Assembly (NCBI RefSeq): GCF_011881725.1
Contig: NZ_JAATUR010000033.1
Location: forward strand, 1-54,119
DNA: 54,119 nucleotides
Direction: 5' to 3'
From: Escherichia coli
Lineage (GTDB): Bacteria > Pseudomonadota > Gammaproteobacteria > Enterobacterales > Enterobacteriaceae
Of the stretch, positions 40,761 through 50,654 are shown in pieces. The notes beneath the pieces were generated by a model that saw only the letters and a program-made list of their open reading frames with translations, had not been told where the DNA came from and did no database searches. The translations under genes were made by a program, and so were the position numbers. The number at the start of each line of letters is the position of its first letter. Positions within the stretch are counted from its first letter, which is position 1.

Positions 40761-42590
40761 GTGGCGCAGGCGGAAGTGTTGAATCTGGAGTCCGGAGCTA
40801 AGCAGGTTTTACAAGAAACCTTTGGCTACCAACAGTTTCGCCCCGGCCAGGAAGAAATTATCGATACCGTACTTTCCGGTCGCGATTGTCTCGTCGTCAT
40901 GCCCACTGGTGGCGGAAAATCCCTTTGCTATCAAATTCCTGCCTTATTGCTAAACGGCCTTACCGTGGTTGTTTCACCGCTGATTTCGTTGATGAAAGAT
41001 CAGGTGGATCAACTGCAAGCCAACGGTGTGGCGGCGGCGTGCCTGAATTCAACGCAAACCCGTGAGCAGCAGCTTGAAGTAATGACGGGCTGCCGCACCG
41101 GGCAAATACGTCTGCTGTATATCGCTCCGGAACGCCTGATGCTGGATAACTTCCTTGAGCACCTGGCGCACTGGAATCCGGCGTTATTAGCCGTTGATGA
41201 AGCGCACTGTATCTCCCAATGGGGCCATGATTTCCGTCCGGAATATGCCGCGCTCGGTCAGTTGCGCCAGCGTTTCCCGATGCTGCCATTTATGGCGCTA
41301 ACCGCCACTGCCGATGACACCACGCGTCAGGATATTGTGCGCCTGCTGGGGCTGAACGATCCGCTGATTCAAATCAGCAGTTTTGACCGTCCGAATATTC
41401 GCTACATGCTGATGGAGAAGTTCAAACCGCTCGATCAGTTGATGCGTTACGTGCAGGAACAACGCGGTAAGTCGGGGATTATTTACTGTAATAGTCGGGC
41501 GAAAGTGGAAGACACCGCCGCGCGTCTGCAAAGCAAGGGGATTAGCGCAGCGGCGTATCATGCCGGACTGGAAAACGATGTCCGCGCCGACGTGCAGGAA
41601 AAATTTCAGCGCGATGACCTGCAAATTGTTGTGGCAACGGTGGCGTTCGGCATGGGTATCAACAAACCGAACGTCCGCTTCGTGGTGCATTTTGATATCC
41701 CGCGCAATATCGAATCCTATTATCAGGAAACCGGTCGCGCCGGGCGTGATGGCCTGCCTGCGGAAGCGATGCTGTTTTACGATCCGGCAGATATGGCGTG
41801 GCTGCGCCGTTGTCTGGAAGAAAAGCCGCAAGGGCAGTTGCAGGATATCGAGCGCCATAAACTTAACGCTATGGGCGCGTTTGCCGAAGCGCAAACTTGC
41901 CGCCGTCTGGTGTTGCTGAACTATTTTGGCGAAGGTCGTCAGGAGCCGTGCGGTAACTGCGATATCTGCCTCGATCCGCCGAAACAGTACGATGGTTCAA
42001 CCGATGCGCAGATTGCGCTTTCCACCATTGGTCGCGTAAACCAGCGCTTTGGGATGGGCTATGTGGTGGAAGTGATTCGCGGGGCCAATAACCAGCGTAT
42101 CCGTGACTATGGTCATGACAAACTGAAAGTTTACGGCATGGGCCGTGATAAAAGTCATGAGCACTGGGTGAGCGTAATCCGCCAGTTGATCCACCTCGGT
42201 CTGGTGACACAAAACATCGCCCAGCATTCGGCATTACAACTGACAGAAGCCGCACGCCCGGTGTTGCGCGGCGAATCCTCTTTACAACTTGCCGTGCCGC
42301 GTATTGTGGCGCTCAAACCGAAGGCGATGCAGAAATCGTTCGGCGGCAATTACGACCGTAAACTGTTCGCTAAATTACGCAAACTGCGTAAATCGATTGC
42401 CGATGAAAGCAATGTTCCGCCATATGTCGTGTTTAACGATGCAACGCTGATTGAGATGGCGGAACAAATGCCAATCACTGCCAGCGAAATGTTGAGCGTT
42501 AACGGTGTCGGGATGCGTAAGCTCGAACGCTTTGGCAAACCGTTTATGACGCTTATCCGCGCGCATGTTGACGGCGACGACGAAGAGTAG
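40761..42590 (+). CDS. recQ: ATP-dependent DNA helicase RecQ
   Basis: RecQ is a 3'-5' SF2 helicase acting in RecF-pathway recombination. The 609-residue protein has Walker [12 protein letters not shown], the DEAH box in [19 protein letters not shown], motif [11 protein letters not shown], a zinc-binding cysteine set ([12 protein letters not shown]...CGNCDIC), a winged-helix RQC domain, and a C-terminal HRDC domain. GTG at 40761 is taken as the start; an in-frame GTG at 40755 would add two residues. Confidence 0.97.
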   Translation: MAQAEVLNLESGAKQVLQETFGYQQFRPGQEEIIDTVLSGRDCLVVMPTGGGKSLCYQIPALLLNGLTVVVSPLISLMKDQVDQLQANGVAAACLNSTQTREQQLEVMTGCRTGQIRLLYIAPERLMLDNFLEHLAHWNPALLAVDEAHCISQWGHDFRPEYAALGQLRQRFPMLPFMALTATADDTTRQDIVRLLGLNDPLIQISSFDRPNIRYMLMEKFKPLDQLMRYVQEQRGKSGIIYCNSRAKVEDTAARLQSKGISAAAYHAGLENDVRADVQEKFQRDDLQIVVATVAFGMGINKPNVRFVVHFDIPRNIESYYQETGRAGRDGLPAEAMLFYDPADMAWLRRCLEEKPQGQLQDIERHKLNAMGAFAEAQTCRRLVLLNYFGEGRQEPCGNCDICLDPPKQYDGSTDAQIALSTIGRVNQRFGMGYVVEVIRGANNQRIRDYGHDKLKVYGMGRDKSHEHWVSVIRQLIHLGLVTQNIAQHSALQLTEAARPVLRGESSLQLAVPRIVALKPKAMQKSFGGNYDRKLFAKLRKLRKSIADESNVPPYVVFNDATLIEMAEQMPITASEMLSVNGVGMRKLERFGKPFMTLIRAHVDGDDEE

Positions 42591-42653
42591 TCAGCGGCAT
42601 AAAAAAGTGCCAGGATGAAGATTCCGTAAACGTTATCCCCGCGAGTCAATTGT

Positions 42654-43274
42654 ATGTTGATGTTATTCCTCACCGTTGCCATGGTGCACATTGTGGCGCT
42701 TATGAGCCCTGGTCCCGATTTCTTCTTTGTCTCTCAGACCGCTGTCAGTCGTTCCCGTAAAGAAGCGATGATGGGCGTACTCGGTATTACCTGCGGCGTC
42801 ATGGTCTGGGCAGGGATCGCGCTGCTTGGCCTGCATTTGATTATTGAAAAAATGGCCTGGCTGCATACGCTGATTATGGTAGGTGGTGGCCTGTACCTTT
42901 GCTGGATGGGCTACCAGATGCTTCGTAGCGCATTGAAAAAAGACGTTGTTTCTGCACCTGCGCCACAGGTCGAGCTGGCGAAAAGCGGTCGCAGTTTCCT
43001 GAAAGGTTTACTGACCAATCTCGCCAATCCGAAAGCGATTATCTATTTTGGTTCGGTGTTTTCGCTGTTTGTCGGGGATAACGTCGGCACGACCGCACGC
43101 TGGGGCATTTTCGTACTGATTATTGTCGAAACGCTGGCGTGGTTTACTGTCGTTGCCAGTCTGTTTGCCCTGCCGCAAATGCGCCGTGGTTATCAACGTC
43201 TGGCGAAGTGGATCGATGGTTTTGCCGGAGCGTTATTTGCCGGATTTGGCATTCATTTGATTATTTCGCGTTGA
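42654..43274 (+). CDS. rhtC: Threonine exporter RhtC
   Basis: RhtC exports L-threonine (LysE/RhtB superfamily). The 206-residue protein has about six membrane segments and the family motif MSPGPDFFFVSQTAVSRSRKEAMMGVLGI at the N-terminus, then LTNLANPKAIIYFGS in the middle. It lies 63 bases after recQ. A REP element separates it from convergent rhtB, a paralogue. Confidence 0.95.
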   Translation: MLMLFLTVAMVHIVALMSPGPDFFFVSQTAVSRSRKEAMMGVLGITCGVMVWAGIALLGLHLIIEKMAWLHTLIMVGGGLYLCWMGYQMLRSALKKDVVSAPAPQVELAKSGRSFLKGLLTNLANPKAIIYFGSVFSLFVGDNVGTTARWGIFVLIIVETLAWFTVVASLFALPQMRRGYQRLAKWIDGFAGALFAGFGIHLIISR

Positions 43275-43329
43275 TGCCAGACGCATCATCAGAGTAGGTC
43301 GGATAAGGCGTTTACGCCGCATCCGACAT
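43273..43329. repeat. REP element between rhtC and rhtB
   Basis: One well-formed REP (TAGGTCGGATAAGGCGTTTACGCCGCATCCGACA, about 43295-43328) is preceded by a partial opposed copy (GATGCCAGACGCATCATC). It lies between two convergent genes. Confidence 0.85.
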
Positions 43330-43335
43330 TATTTT

Positions 43336-43956
43336 TCACGCATGCCTCGCCGCTGCCAACAGCGCTCCCACCAGCACAAAAAGTGAACCGAAAATCTTAT
43401 TCAACGCTTTCATCTGTTTTGGCCCTTTTATCCATAGTGCGATCCGTTGGGCGAGGGTGGCGTAACCGATCATCACAATAATATCGACCACAATGGTGGT
43501 GGCGCCGAGCACGATATACTGCATAACTTGCGGCTGTTGCGGCATGATGAATTGCGGAAACAGTGCCGCCAGAAACACAATACTTTTGGGATTAGTAAGA
43601 TTCACAAAAACTGCGCGCTGGAACAAATGTCGGCGCGATTGGGTTGAGGCCAGTGATTTAAGATCAATTGCACCAGCAGCACGCCATTGCTGGATCCCCA
43701 GCCAAATCAGATAAGCTGCGCCTGCCCACTTCAACACTTCAAACGCAATCACCGAGCGGGAAAATAGCGTCCCCAACCCTACGCCAACCAGCACAATATG
43801 AATCGCCAGTCCGGTCTGAAGCCCAGCAATAGACGCTACCGCGCCGCGATAACCGTGGTTGAGCGAGGTGGTCATGGTGTTGATTGCGCCAGAACCTGGC
43901 GACAGGCTTAAAATGATCGATGTCAGCAGGTAGGCAAACCACCATTCTAAAGTCAT
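43336..43956 (-). CDS. rhtB: Homoserine/homoserine lactone exporter RhtB
   Basis: RhtB exports homoserine and homoserine lactone. The 206-residue LysE-family protein has about six membrane segments, the motif [28 protein letters not shown] near 18-45, and [20 protein letters not shown] in the centre. It faces pldB divergently across a 110-base gap. Confidence 0.95.
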   Translation of the reverse strand: MTLEWWFAYLLTSIILSLSPGSGAINTMTTSLNHGYRGAVASIAGLQTGLAIHIVLVGVGLGTLFSRSVIAFEVLKWAGAAYLIWLGIQQWRAAGAIDLKSLASTQSRRHLFQRAVFVNLTNPKSIVFLAALFPQFIMPQQPQVMQYIVLGATTIVVDIIVMIGYATLAQRIALWIKGPKQMKALNKIFGSLFVLVGALLAAARHA

Positions 43957-44066
43957 GATGAACTCCCGGTGTGTCTATTTTTGTGCCACAATACGCTACT
44001 GTCGCAGCGTTGTGTCACGCACGCTTAAAAAAACGATTTTACGTGGTTTAAGAGGCAGATTACCCG

Positions 44067-45089
44067 ATGTTTCAGCAGCAAAAAGACTGGGAAACAAGAG
44101 AAAAAGCGTTTGCTGCTTTTACCATGGGACCGCTGACAGACTTTTGGCGTCAGCGTGATGAAGCAGAATTTATCGGCGTGGACGACATTCCAGTACGCTT
44201 TGTCCGTTTTCGGGCGCAGCACCATGATCGGGTGGTTGTCATCTGTCCGGGGCGTATTGAGAGTTACGTGAAATATGCGGAACTGGCCTACGATCTGTTC
44301 CATTTGGGGTTTGATGTCTTAATCGTCGACCATCGCGGGCAAGGGCGTTCTGGTCGTCTGTTAGCCGATCCGCATCTCGGGCATGTTAATCGCTTTGATG
44401 ATTATGTTGATGATCTGGCGGCGTTCTGGCAACAAGAAGTCCAGCCCGGTCCGTGGCGTAAACGCTATATACTGGCCCACTCGATGGGCGGTGCAATCTC
44501 CACACTGTTTCTGCAACGCCATCCTGGCGTGTGCGATGCCATTGCACTAACCGCGCCTATGTTCGGCATTGTGATTCGCATGCCGTCATTTATGGCGCGG
44601 CAGATCCTGAACTGGGCCGAAGCGCACCCACGTTTTCGCGATGGCTATGCAATAGGCACCGGGCGCTGGCGCGCCTTGCCGTTTGCCATCAACGTGCTTA
44701 CCCACAGCAGGCAGCGATATCGGCGCAATCTACGCTTCTATGCTGATGACCCAACGATTCGCGTCGGTGGGCCGACATACCATTGGGTACGCGAAAGTAT
44801 TCTGGCCGGCGAACAGGTGTTGGCCGGAGCAGGTGATGACGCCACGCCAACGCTGCTTTTGCAGGCTGAAGAAGAGCGCGTGGTGGATAACCGCATGCAC
44901 GACCGTTTTTGTGAACTCCGCACCGCCGCGGGCCATCCTGTCGAAGGGGGACGACCGCTGGTAATTAAAGGTGCGTACCATGAGATCCTTTTTGAAAAGG
45001 ACGCAATGCGCTCAGTCGCGCTCAACGCCATCGTTGATTTTTTCAACAGGCATAACTCACCCAGCGGAAACCGCTCTACAGAGGTTTAA
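44067..45089 (+). CDS. pldB: Lysophospholipase L2
   Basis: PldB is an alpha/beta-hydrolase acting on lysophospholipids at the inner membrane. The 340-residue protein has the nucleophile elbow AHSMGGA (Gly/Ala-x-Ser-x-Gly) near 139-145, DHRGQGRSGR before it, and a late His in KGAYHEILFEKD. It is followed after 7 bases by yigL. In Salmonella the pldB-yigL mRNA is processed and stabilised by the sRNA SgrS pairing inside pldB; I have not aligned the pairing site here. Confidence 0.95.
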   Translation: MFQQQKDWETREKAFAAFTMGPLTDFWRQRDEAEFIGVDDIPVRFVRFRAQHHDRVVVICPGRIESYVKYAELAYDLFHLGFDVLIVDHRGQGRSGRLLADPHLGHVNRFDDYVDDLAAFWQQEVQPGPWRKRYILAHSMGGAISTLFLQRHPGVCDAIALTAPMFGIVIRMPSFMARQILNWAEAHPRFRDGYAIGTGRWRALPFAINVLTHSRQRYRRNLRFYADDPTIRVGGPTYHWVRESILAGEQVLAGAGDDATPTLLLQAEEERVVDNRMHDRFCELRTAAGHPVEGGRPLVIKGAYHEILFEKDAMRSVALNAIVDFFNRHNSPSGNRSTEV

Positions 45090-45096
45090 ATTTCTT

Positions 45097-45897
45097 ATGT
45101 ACCAGGTTGTTGCGTCTGATTTAGATGGCACGTTGCTTTCCCCCGACCATACGTTATCCCCTTACGCCAAAGAAACCCTGAAGCTGCTCACCGCGCGCGG
45201 CATCAACTTTGTGTTTGCGACCGGTCGCCACCACGTTGATGTGGGGCAAATTCGCGATAATCTGGAGATTAAGTCTTACATGATTACCTCCAATGGTGCG
45301 CGCGTTCACGATCTGGATGGCAATCTGATTTTTGCTCATAACCTGGATCGCAACATTGCCAGCGATCTGTTTGGCGTAGTCAACGACAACCCGGACATCA
45401 TTACTAATGTTTATCGCGACGACGAATGGTTTATGAATCGCCACCGCCCGGAAGAGATGCGATTTTTCAAAGAAGCGGTGTTCAAATATGCGTTGTATGA
45501 GCCGGGTTTGCTGGAGCCGGAAGGCGTCAGCAAAGTGTTCTTCACCAGTGACTCCCATGAAAAACTGCTGCCACTGGAGCAGGCAATCAACGCTCGCTGG
45601 GGCGATCGCGTCAACGTCAGCTTCTCTACCTTAACCTGTCTGGAAGTGATGGCGGGCGGCGTGTCGAAAGGCCATGCGCTGGAAGCGGTGGCGAAGAAGC
45701 TGGGCTACTGTCTGAAGGATTGCATTGCCTTTGGTGATGGAATGAACGACGCCGAAATGCTGTCGATGGCGGGTAAAGGCTGCATTATGGGCAGCGCGCA
45801 CCAGCGCCTGAAAGATCTGCATCCGGAACTGGAAGTGATTGGTACTAATGCCGAAGATGCTGTGCCGCATTATCTGCGTAAGCTTTATTTAGCGTAA
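45097..45897 (+). CDS. yigL: HAD sugar/PLP phosphatase YigL
   Basis: YigL is a HAD type IIB (Cof-like) phosphatase that dephosphorylates sugar phosphates and pyridoxal phosphate and helps relieve glucose-phosphate stress. The 266-residue protein has motif I ASDLDGTLLSPD (residues 6-17), FATGRHH, ITSNGARV, the motif III Lys in GGVSKGHAL, and motif IV AFGDGMNDAEML. The frame is open far into pldB; the ATG at 45097 with GAGG upstream gives the family start. Confidence 0.95.
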   Translation: MYQVVASDLDGTLLSPDHTLSPYAKETLKLLTARGINFVFATGRHHVDVGQIRDNLEIKSYMITSNGARVHDLDGNLIFAHNLDRNIASDLFGVVNDNPDIITNVYRDDEWFMNRHRPEEMRFFKEAVFKYALYEPGLLEPEGVSKVFFTSDSHEKLLPLEQAINARWGDRVNVSFSTLTCLEVMAGGVSKGHALEAVAKKLGYCLKDCIAFGDGMNDAEMLSMAGKGCIMGSAHQRLKDLHPELEVIGTNAEDAVPHYLRKLYLA

Positions 45898-45972
45898 TCG
45901 TTCTTTATTTGGTCAGTTGTCAACCTAATACTTCGCTACAATGGATACTCGTTAATCAAAGAGTTTTCCATT

Positions 45973-46872
45973 GTGGCGCTACTTATTATCACCACTATTC
46001 TGTGGGCCTTCTCCTTTAGCTTTTATGGCGAGTATCTTGCGGGCCACGTCGACAGCTATTTTGCGGTGCTGGTGCGCGTTGGCCTTGCGGCACTCGTTTT
46101 TCTGCCGTTTCTGCGCACCCGTGGTAATAGCCTGAAAACGGTCGGCCTGTATATGCTGGTGGGCGCGATGCAGCTCGGCGTGATGTATATGCTCAGCTTC
46201 CGCGCCTATCTCTACCTGACGGTCTCCGAACTGCTGTTATTTACCGTGCTGACGCCGCTCTATATCACCCTGATTTATGACATCATGAGCAAGCGTCGAC
46301 TGCGCTGGGGCTATGCCTTTAGCGCCTTGCTGGCGGTGATTGGCGCCGGAATTATTCGCTACGATCAGGTCACCGACCATTTCTGGACGGGCCTGCTACT
46401 GGTACAACTCTCCAATATCACTTTTGCCATCGGCATGGTGGGCTATAAACGCCTGATGGAAACCCGCCCGATGCCACAGCATAACGCCTTTGCGTGGTTC
46501 TATCTCGGCGCTTTCCTGGTGGCGGTAATTGCATGGTCATTGCTGGGCAATACGCAGAAAATGCCGGAAACCACACTGCAATGGGGCATTCTGGTGTTTC
46601 TTGGCGTGGTGGCTTCCGGGATTGGCTACTTTATGTGGAACTACGGCGCAACGCAGGTGGACGCCGGAACGCTGGGCATTATGAATAATATGCACGTTCC
46701 GGCAGGTCTGCTGGTTAACCTGGCTATCTGGCACCAACAGCCGCACTGGCCAACGTTTATTACAGGCGCGCTGGTGATCCTGGCCTCACTGTGGGTGCAT
46801 CGTAAGTGGGTCGCTCCGCGCTCTTCACAAACGGCAGATGATCGCAGGCGTGATTGCGCGCTGAGCGAATAA
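45973..46872 (+). CDS. yigM: Biotin transporter YigM/BioP (DMT family)
   Basis: YigM is the high-affinity biotin importer of E. coli, a ten-segment member of the drug/metabolite transporter superfamily. The 299-residue protein starts with GTG and is hydrophobic throughout, with a hydrophilic basic tail. The segment encoding that tail overlaps the 3' end of metR on the other strand by 113 bases. Confidence 0.93.
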   Translation: MALLIITTILWAFSFSFYGEYLAGHVDSYFAVLVRVGLAALVFLPFLRTRGNSLKTVGLYMLVGAMQLGVMYMLSFRAYLYLTVSELLLFTVLTPLYITLIYDIMSKRRLRWGYAFSALLAVIGAGIIRYDQVTDHFWTGLLLVQLSNITFAIGMVGYKRLMETRPMPQHNAFAWFYLGAFLVAVIAWSLLGNTQKMPETTLQWGILVFLGVVASGIGYFMWNYGATQVDAGTLGIMNNMHVPAGLLVNLAIWHQQPHWPTFITGALVILASLWVHRKWVAPRSSQTADDRRRDCALSE

Positions 46873-47713
46873 ATGCTTCTGTAATTGGTTGACGCTGCTC
46901 GCCATCGCGCACCGCGGCGTACAGTCGGCTCCACAATCCTTCGCCCAGGGTTTTGGTCACCACCAGACCCTGGCGCTCAAAACTCTCTACCACCCAATGT
47001 GGCAGGGCGGCAATACCCATCCGCGCGGCAACCATCTGAATCAACAATAAGGTGTTATCGACGCTTTTCAGCGACGGACTGACGCCTGCGGGCTGGAGAA
47101 AATGCCGCCAGACATCCAGTCGGCTACGCTGCACCGGATAAATCAACAGCGTTTCGCTGGCGAGATCTTCCGGCGTGATTCGCGTTTTAGCCGCCAGTGG
47201 ATGGTCAGGTGCTAACACCAGGCGAACTTCATAATCGAACATCGGCGAATAATGCAGGCCACTGCGCGGCAGAATATCAGAGGTCATCACCAGATCCAGC
47301 TCGCCCTGTTGCAACGCGGGCTGCGGGTCAAACGTCACGCCCGATTTAAAATCCATCTCCACCTGCGGCCAGTTCTTGTGGAAATTTTCTAACGCGGGCG
47401 TCAGCCACTGAATACAGCTATGGCACTCAATGGCAATGCGCAGGCGCGTCTGCTGCGGTTCATTGCAGGCTTGCAGTGCCTGACTGATTTGCGGCAGTAC
47501 CTGATTTGCCAGTTGCAACAGAATTTCACCCTGCGGTGTAAAGCGTAGTGGCTGGCTTTTACGCACAAATAGCCGGAAGCCAAGGCGTTGTTCCAGATCG
47601 CTAAACTGGTGAGACAGGGCAGATTGCGTCTGATGCAATGTCGCCGCAGCGGCTGCGAGCGAGCCGCAGTTCCGCAACGCTTGTAGCGTTTTCAGGTGTT
47701 TTACTTCGATCAT
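46760..47713 (-). CDS. metR: LysR-type regulator MetR
   Basis: MetR activates metE, metA, metF, metH and glyA with homocysteine as coregulator. The 317-residue protein has the LysR winged helix-turn-helix ([30 protein letters not shown] split across residues 6-35) and a C-terminal effector domain. It is divergent from metE, sharing a 117-base control region, and its 3' end overlaps yigM. Confidence 0.96.
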   Translation of the reverse strand: MIEVKHLKTLQALRNCGSLAAAAATLHQTQSALSHQFSDLEQRLGFRLFVRKSQPLRFTPQGEILLQLANQVLPQISQALQACNEPQQTRLRIAIECHSCIQWLTPALENFHKNWPQVEMDFKSGVTFDPQPALQQGELDLVMTSDILPRSGLHYSPMFDYEVRLVLAPDHPLAAKTRITPEDLASETLLIYPVQRSRLDVWRHFLQPAGVSPSLKSVDNTLLLIQMVAARMGIAALPHWVVESFERQGLVVTKTLGEGLWSRLYAAVRDGEQRQPITEAFIRSARNHACDHLPFVKSAERPTYDAPTVRPGSPARL

Positions 47714-47725
47714 GAAAGTCCTTCA
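47713..47725 (+). promoter_or_regulatory. MetR recognition motif TGAA-N5-TTCA
   Basis: TGAAAGTCCTTCA fits the MetR consensus TGAANNNNNTTCA exactly. It overlaps the metR start codon, as expected for autoregulation, and lies about 105 bases before metE. Confidence 0.7.
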
Positions 47726-47776
47726 CTTCGGCATGAATAATTTGCGCTTGAGGAATATACAGTAACCGCCAATTAT

Positions 47777-47800
47777 GGATGTGTAAACATCTGGATGGCT
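47777..47800 (+). promoter_or_regulatory. Candidate MetJ operator (tandem met boxes)
   Basis: Three consecutive 8-base units (GGATGTGT, AAACATCT, GGATGGCT) match the met-box consensus AGACGTCT at 5, 6 and 5 positions. MetJ binds tandem boxes, and metE and metR are known MetJ targets. The register was assigned by eye. Confidence 0.55.
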
Positions 47801-47830
47801 AAATACTAAAAATTCCACAAGGGGCATATA

Positions 47831-50092
47831 ATGACAACTCTTAATCACACCCTCGGTTTTCCTCGCGTTGGCCTGCGTCGCGAGCTGAAAAAAGCGCAAG
47901 AGAGTTATTGGGCGGGGAACTCCACGCGTGAAGAACTGCTGGTAGTAGGGCGTGAACTGCGTGCCCGTCACTGGGATCAACAAAAGCAGGCCGGTATCGA
48001 TCTGCTGCCAGTAGGCGATTTTGCCTGGTACGATCATGTTCTGACCACCAGCCTGCTGCTGGGTAACGTTCCGGCACGTCATCAGAACAAAGATGGTTCT
48101 GTAGATATCGACACCCTGTTCCGTATTGGTCGTGGGCGTGCGCCGACTGGCGAACCTGCTGCGGCGGCGGAAATGACCAAATGGTTTAACACCAACTATC
48201 ACTACATGGTGCCGGAGTTCGTGAAAGGCCAACAGTTCAAACTGACCTGGACACAGTTGCTGGAGGAAGTGGACGAGGCGCTGGCGCAGGGCCACAAGGT
48301 CAAGCCTGTGCTGCTGGGGCCGATTACCTACCTGTGGCTGGGTAAAGTGAAAGGTGAACAGTTTGACCGCCTGAGCCTGCTGAACGACATTCTGCCGGTT
48401 TATCAGCAAGTGCTGGCAGAACTGGCAAAACGCGGTATTGAGTGGGTACAGATCGACGAACCGGCGTTGGTACTGGAATTGCCGCAGGCGTGGCTGGATG
48501 CGTATAAACCCGCTTACGAGGCACTCCAGGGCCAGGTAAAACTGCTGCTGACCACTTATTTTGAAGGCGTTACGCCAAATCTCGACACGATTACTGCGCT
48601 GCCTGTTCAGGGTCTGCATGTGGACCTTGTACATGGTAAAGATGACGTTGCTGAACTGCACAATCGCCTGCCTTCAGACTGGCTACTGTCTGCTGGTCTG
48701 ATCAATGGTCGTAACGTCTGGCGTGCCGATCTTACCGAGAAATATGCGCAAATTAAGGACATTGTCGGCAAACGTGATTTGTGGGTGGCATCTTCCTGCT
48801 CACTGCTGCACAGCCCCATTGACCTGAGCGTGGAAACACGTCTTGATGCAGAAGTGAAAAGCTGGTTTGCCTTCGCCCTGCAAAAATGTCACGAACTGGC
48901 ACTGCTGCGCGATGCGCTTAACAGCGGTGACACGGCAGCTCTGGCAGAGTGGAGCGCTCCGATTCAGGCGCGTCGTCACTCTACTCGTGTACATAATCCG
49001 GCAGTAGAAAAGCGTCTGGTAGCCATTACCGCCCAGGACAGTCAGCGTGCGAATGTCTATGAAGTGCGTGCCGAAGCCCAGCGTGCGCGTTTTAAACTGC
49101 CAGCGTGGCCGACCACCACGATTGGTTCCTTCCCGCAAACCACGGAAATTCGTACCCTGCGTCTGGATTTCAAAAAGGGTAATCTCGACGCCAACAACTA
49201 CCGCACGGGCATTGCGGAACATATCAAGCAGGCCATTGTTGAGCAGGAACGTTTAGGTCTGGATGTACTGGTACATGGCGAGGCTGAGCGTAACGACATG
49301 GTGGAATACTTTGGCGAGCACCTGGACGGGTTTGTCTTTACGCAAAATGGTTGGGTACAGAGCTACGGTTCCCGCTGCGTGAAGCCGCCGATTGTTATTG
49401 GTGACGTGAGCCGCCCGGCACCGATTACCGTTGAGTGGGCGAAATATGCACAATCGCTGACTGACAAACCGGTAAAAGGGATGCTGACGGGGCCGGTGAC
49501 CATTCTATGCTGGTCGTTCCCGCGTGAAGATGTCAGTCGTGAAACCATCGCTAAACAGATTGCACTGGCGTTGCGTGATGAAGTTGCAGATCTGGAAGCG
49601 GCTGGAATTGGCATCATCCAGATTGACGAACCGGCACTGCGCGAAGGTTTACCGCTGCGTCGCAGCGACTGGGATGCCTATCTTCAGTGGGGCGTTGAGG
49701 CTTTCCGTATCAACGCCGCCGTAGCGAAAGATGACACGCAAATCCACACTCACATGTGTTATTGCGAGTTCAACGACATCATGGATTCGATTGCGGCGCT
49801 GGATGCTGACGTCATCACCATCGAAACCTCGCGTTCTGACATGGAGTTGCTGGAGTCGTTCGAAGAGTTTGATTATCCGAATGAAATCGGTCCAGGCGTC
49901 TATGATATTCACTCACCAAACGTACCGAGCGTGGAATGGATTGAAGCTCTGCTTAAGAAAGCGGCAAAACGCATTCCGGCAGAGCGCCTGTGGGTCAACC
50001 CGGACTGCGGCCTGAAAACGCGCGGCTGGCCAGAAACCCGCGCGGCACTGGCGAACATGGTGCAGGCGGCGCAGAACTTGCGTCGGGGGTGA
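47831..50092 (+). CDS. metE: Cobalamin-independent methionine synthase
   Basis: MetE transfers a methyl group from methyl-tetrahydropteroyl-polyglutamate to homocysteine. The 753-residue protein has duplicated (beta-alpha)8 barrels: the N-terminal one begins [16 protein letters not shown], the C-terminal one has [27 protein letters not shown], the [11 protein letters not shown] motif, [12 protein letters not shown] with the zinc ligands His and Cys, and [12 protein letters not shown] with the final Cys ligand. A GGGG-type ribosome site (AAGGGGCATATA) precedes the ATG. Confidence 0.97.
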   Translation: MTTLNHTLGFPRVGLRRELKKAQESYWAGNSTREELLVVGRELRARHWDQQKQAGIDLLPVGDFAWYDHVLTTSLLLGNVPARHQNKDGSVDIDTLFRIGRGRAPTGEPAAAAEMTKWFNTNYHYMVPEFVKGQQFKLTWTQLLEEVDEALAQGHKVKPVLLGPITYLWLGKVKGEQFDRLSLLNDILPVYQQVLAELAKRGIEWVQIDEPALVLELPQAWLDAYKPAYEALQGQVKLLLTTYFEGVTPNLDTITALPVQGLHVDLVHGKDDVAELHNRLPSDWLLSAGLINGRNVWRADLTEKYAQIKDIVGKRDLWVASSCSLLHSPIDLSVETRLDAEVKSWFAFALQKCHELALLRDALNSGDTAALAEWSAPIQARRHSTRVHNPAVEKRLVAITAQDSQRANVYEVRAEAQRARFKLPAWPTTTIGSFPQTTEIRTLRLDFKKGNLDANNYRTGIAEHIKQAIVEQERLGLDVLVHGEAERNDMVEYFGEHLDGFVFTQNGWVQSYGSRCVKPPIVIGDVSRPAPITVEWAKYAQSLTDKPVKGMLTGPVTILCWSFPREDVSRETIAKQIALALRDEVADLEAAGIGIIQIDEPALREGLPLRRSDWDAYLQWGVEAFRINAAVAKDDTQIHTHMCYCEFNDIMDSIAALDADVITIETSRSDMELLESFEEFDYPNEIGPGVYDIHSPNVPSVEWIEALLKKAAKRIPAERLWVNPDCGLKTRGWPETRAALANMVQAAQNLRRG

Positions 50093-50378
50093 TGAATATT
50101 AACGAGTCACTGTAAATTGCAGTACGATGAAAGAGGCTAAACTGCCTGATATCAGGCCTACATGATTTCTTCAATTTATTGTATTTTCAAGATTTTGTGG
50201 GCCAGATAAAGCGTTCACGACGCATCCGGCATGAACAACACGCACTTTGCCAATAATCTGATGGCTTCCATCACCGGAAGCCATTTTGCTATCTGCGCCC
50301 GTTCAGACACAGAAATAACCGAATCATTTTTTTCGCAAAATATAATCCTGAGCGATTTGTTCAGTAATCAACGCTACG
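50093..50378. other. Interval between metE and the insertion, with degenerate REP
   Basis: A perfect 14-base palindrome GCCTGATATCAGGC (50144-50157) leads into REP-like ATCAGGCCTACAT; a second degenerate REP (GGGCCAGATAAAGCG...CGCATCCGGCATGAAC) lies at 50199-50234. Base composition turns AT-rich from about 50240. A 63-codon plus-strand ORF here begins inside the REP and is probably chance. Confidence 0.65.
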
Positions 50379-50654
50379 TTATTTATTCTCACTTTTCACG
50401 AGATTGTATCCCTTTTCAGTAACGTGGTAGTGAGGCATAGACTTATGTCCGCTATCCTCAATAATAACCAAACCCTCGTTAGCTAATTTGTTAACAATGT
50501 TAACAACATTACCGAATCCTGGAATTTGCCTTATGGATAGTGTGCGATCGAGATTCATCCAGTTCCAGTTTATATCTTTCTCAGCCATAACTTTCAGTAC
50601 GTTAATTTCAGTTTCAGTCATCATAGTCAAGTGCATCCTGGTGGTATAAGTCAT
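50379..50654 (-). CDS. Candidate immunity protein for the Hcp-toxin (winged-helix-like)
   Basis: A 91-residue protein encoded directly downstream of, and overlapping, the Hcp-toxin gene, the usual arrangement for a toxin's immunity gene. From the ATG at 50654 (GGGAG 6 bases upstream) it overlaps the toxin gene by 41 bases; from the ATG ATG pair at 50624/50621 it overlaps by 11 bases and starts MTETEINVLKVMAEKD, 80-81 residues. The pattern of helices followed by an 'EGLVII...YHVTEKGYNLV' wing resembles a small winged helix-turn-helix. No membrane segment or signal peptide. The immunity role is inferred from position; a regulator is the alternative. Confidence 0.65.
   Translation of the reverse strand: MTYTTRMHLTMMTETEINVLKVMAEKDINWNWMNLDRTLSIRQIPGFGNVVNIVNKLANEGLVIIEDSGHKSMPHYHVTEKGYNLVKSENK

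Noticed and set aside
45917..45950. Possible BirA operator before yigM
   Set aside because: TTGTCAACC resembles one half of a BirA site, but the expected second half is poor (about 4 of 9 bases), so I do not claim regulation by BirA from sequence.
50231..50422. 63-codon plus-strand ORF between metE and the immunity gene
   Set aside because: It starts within a degenerate REP, has no convincing ribosome site and no recognisable similarity, and it overlaps the end of the immunity gene on the other strand.
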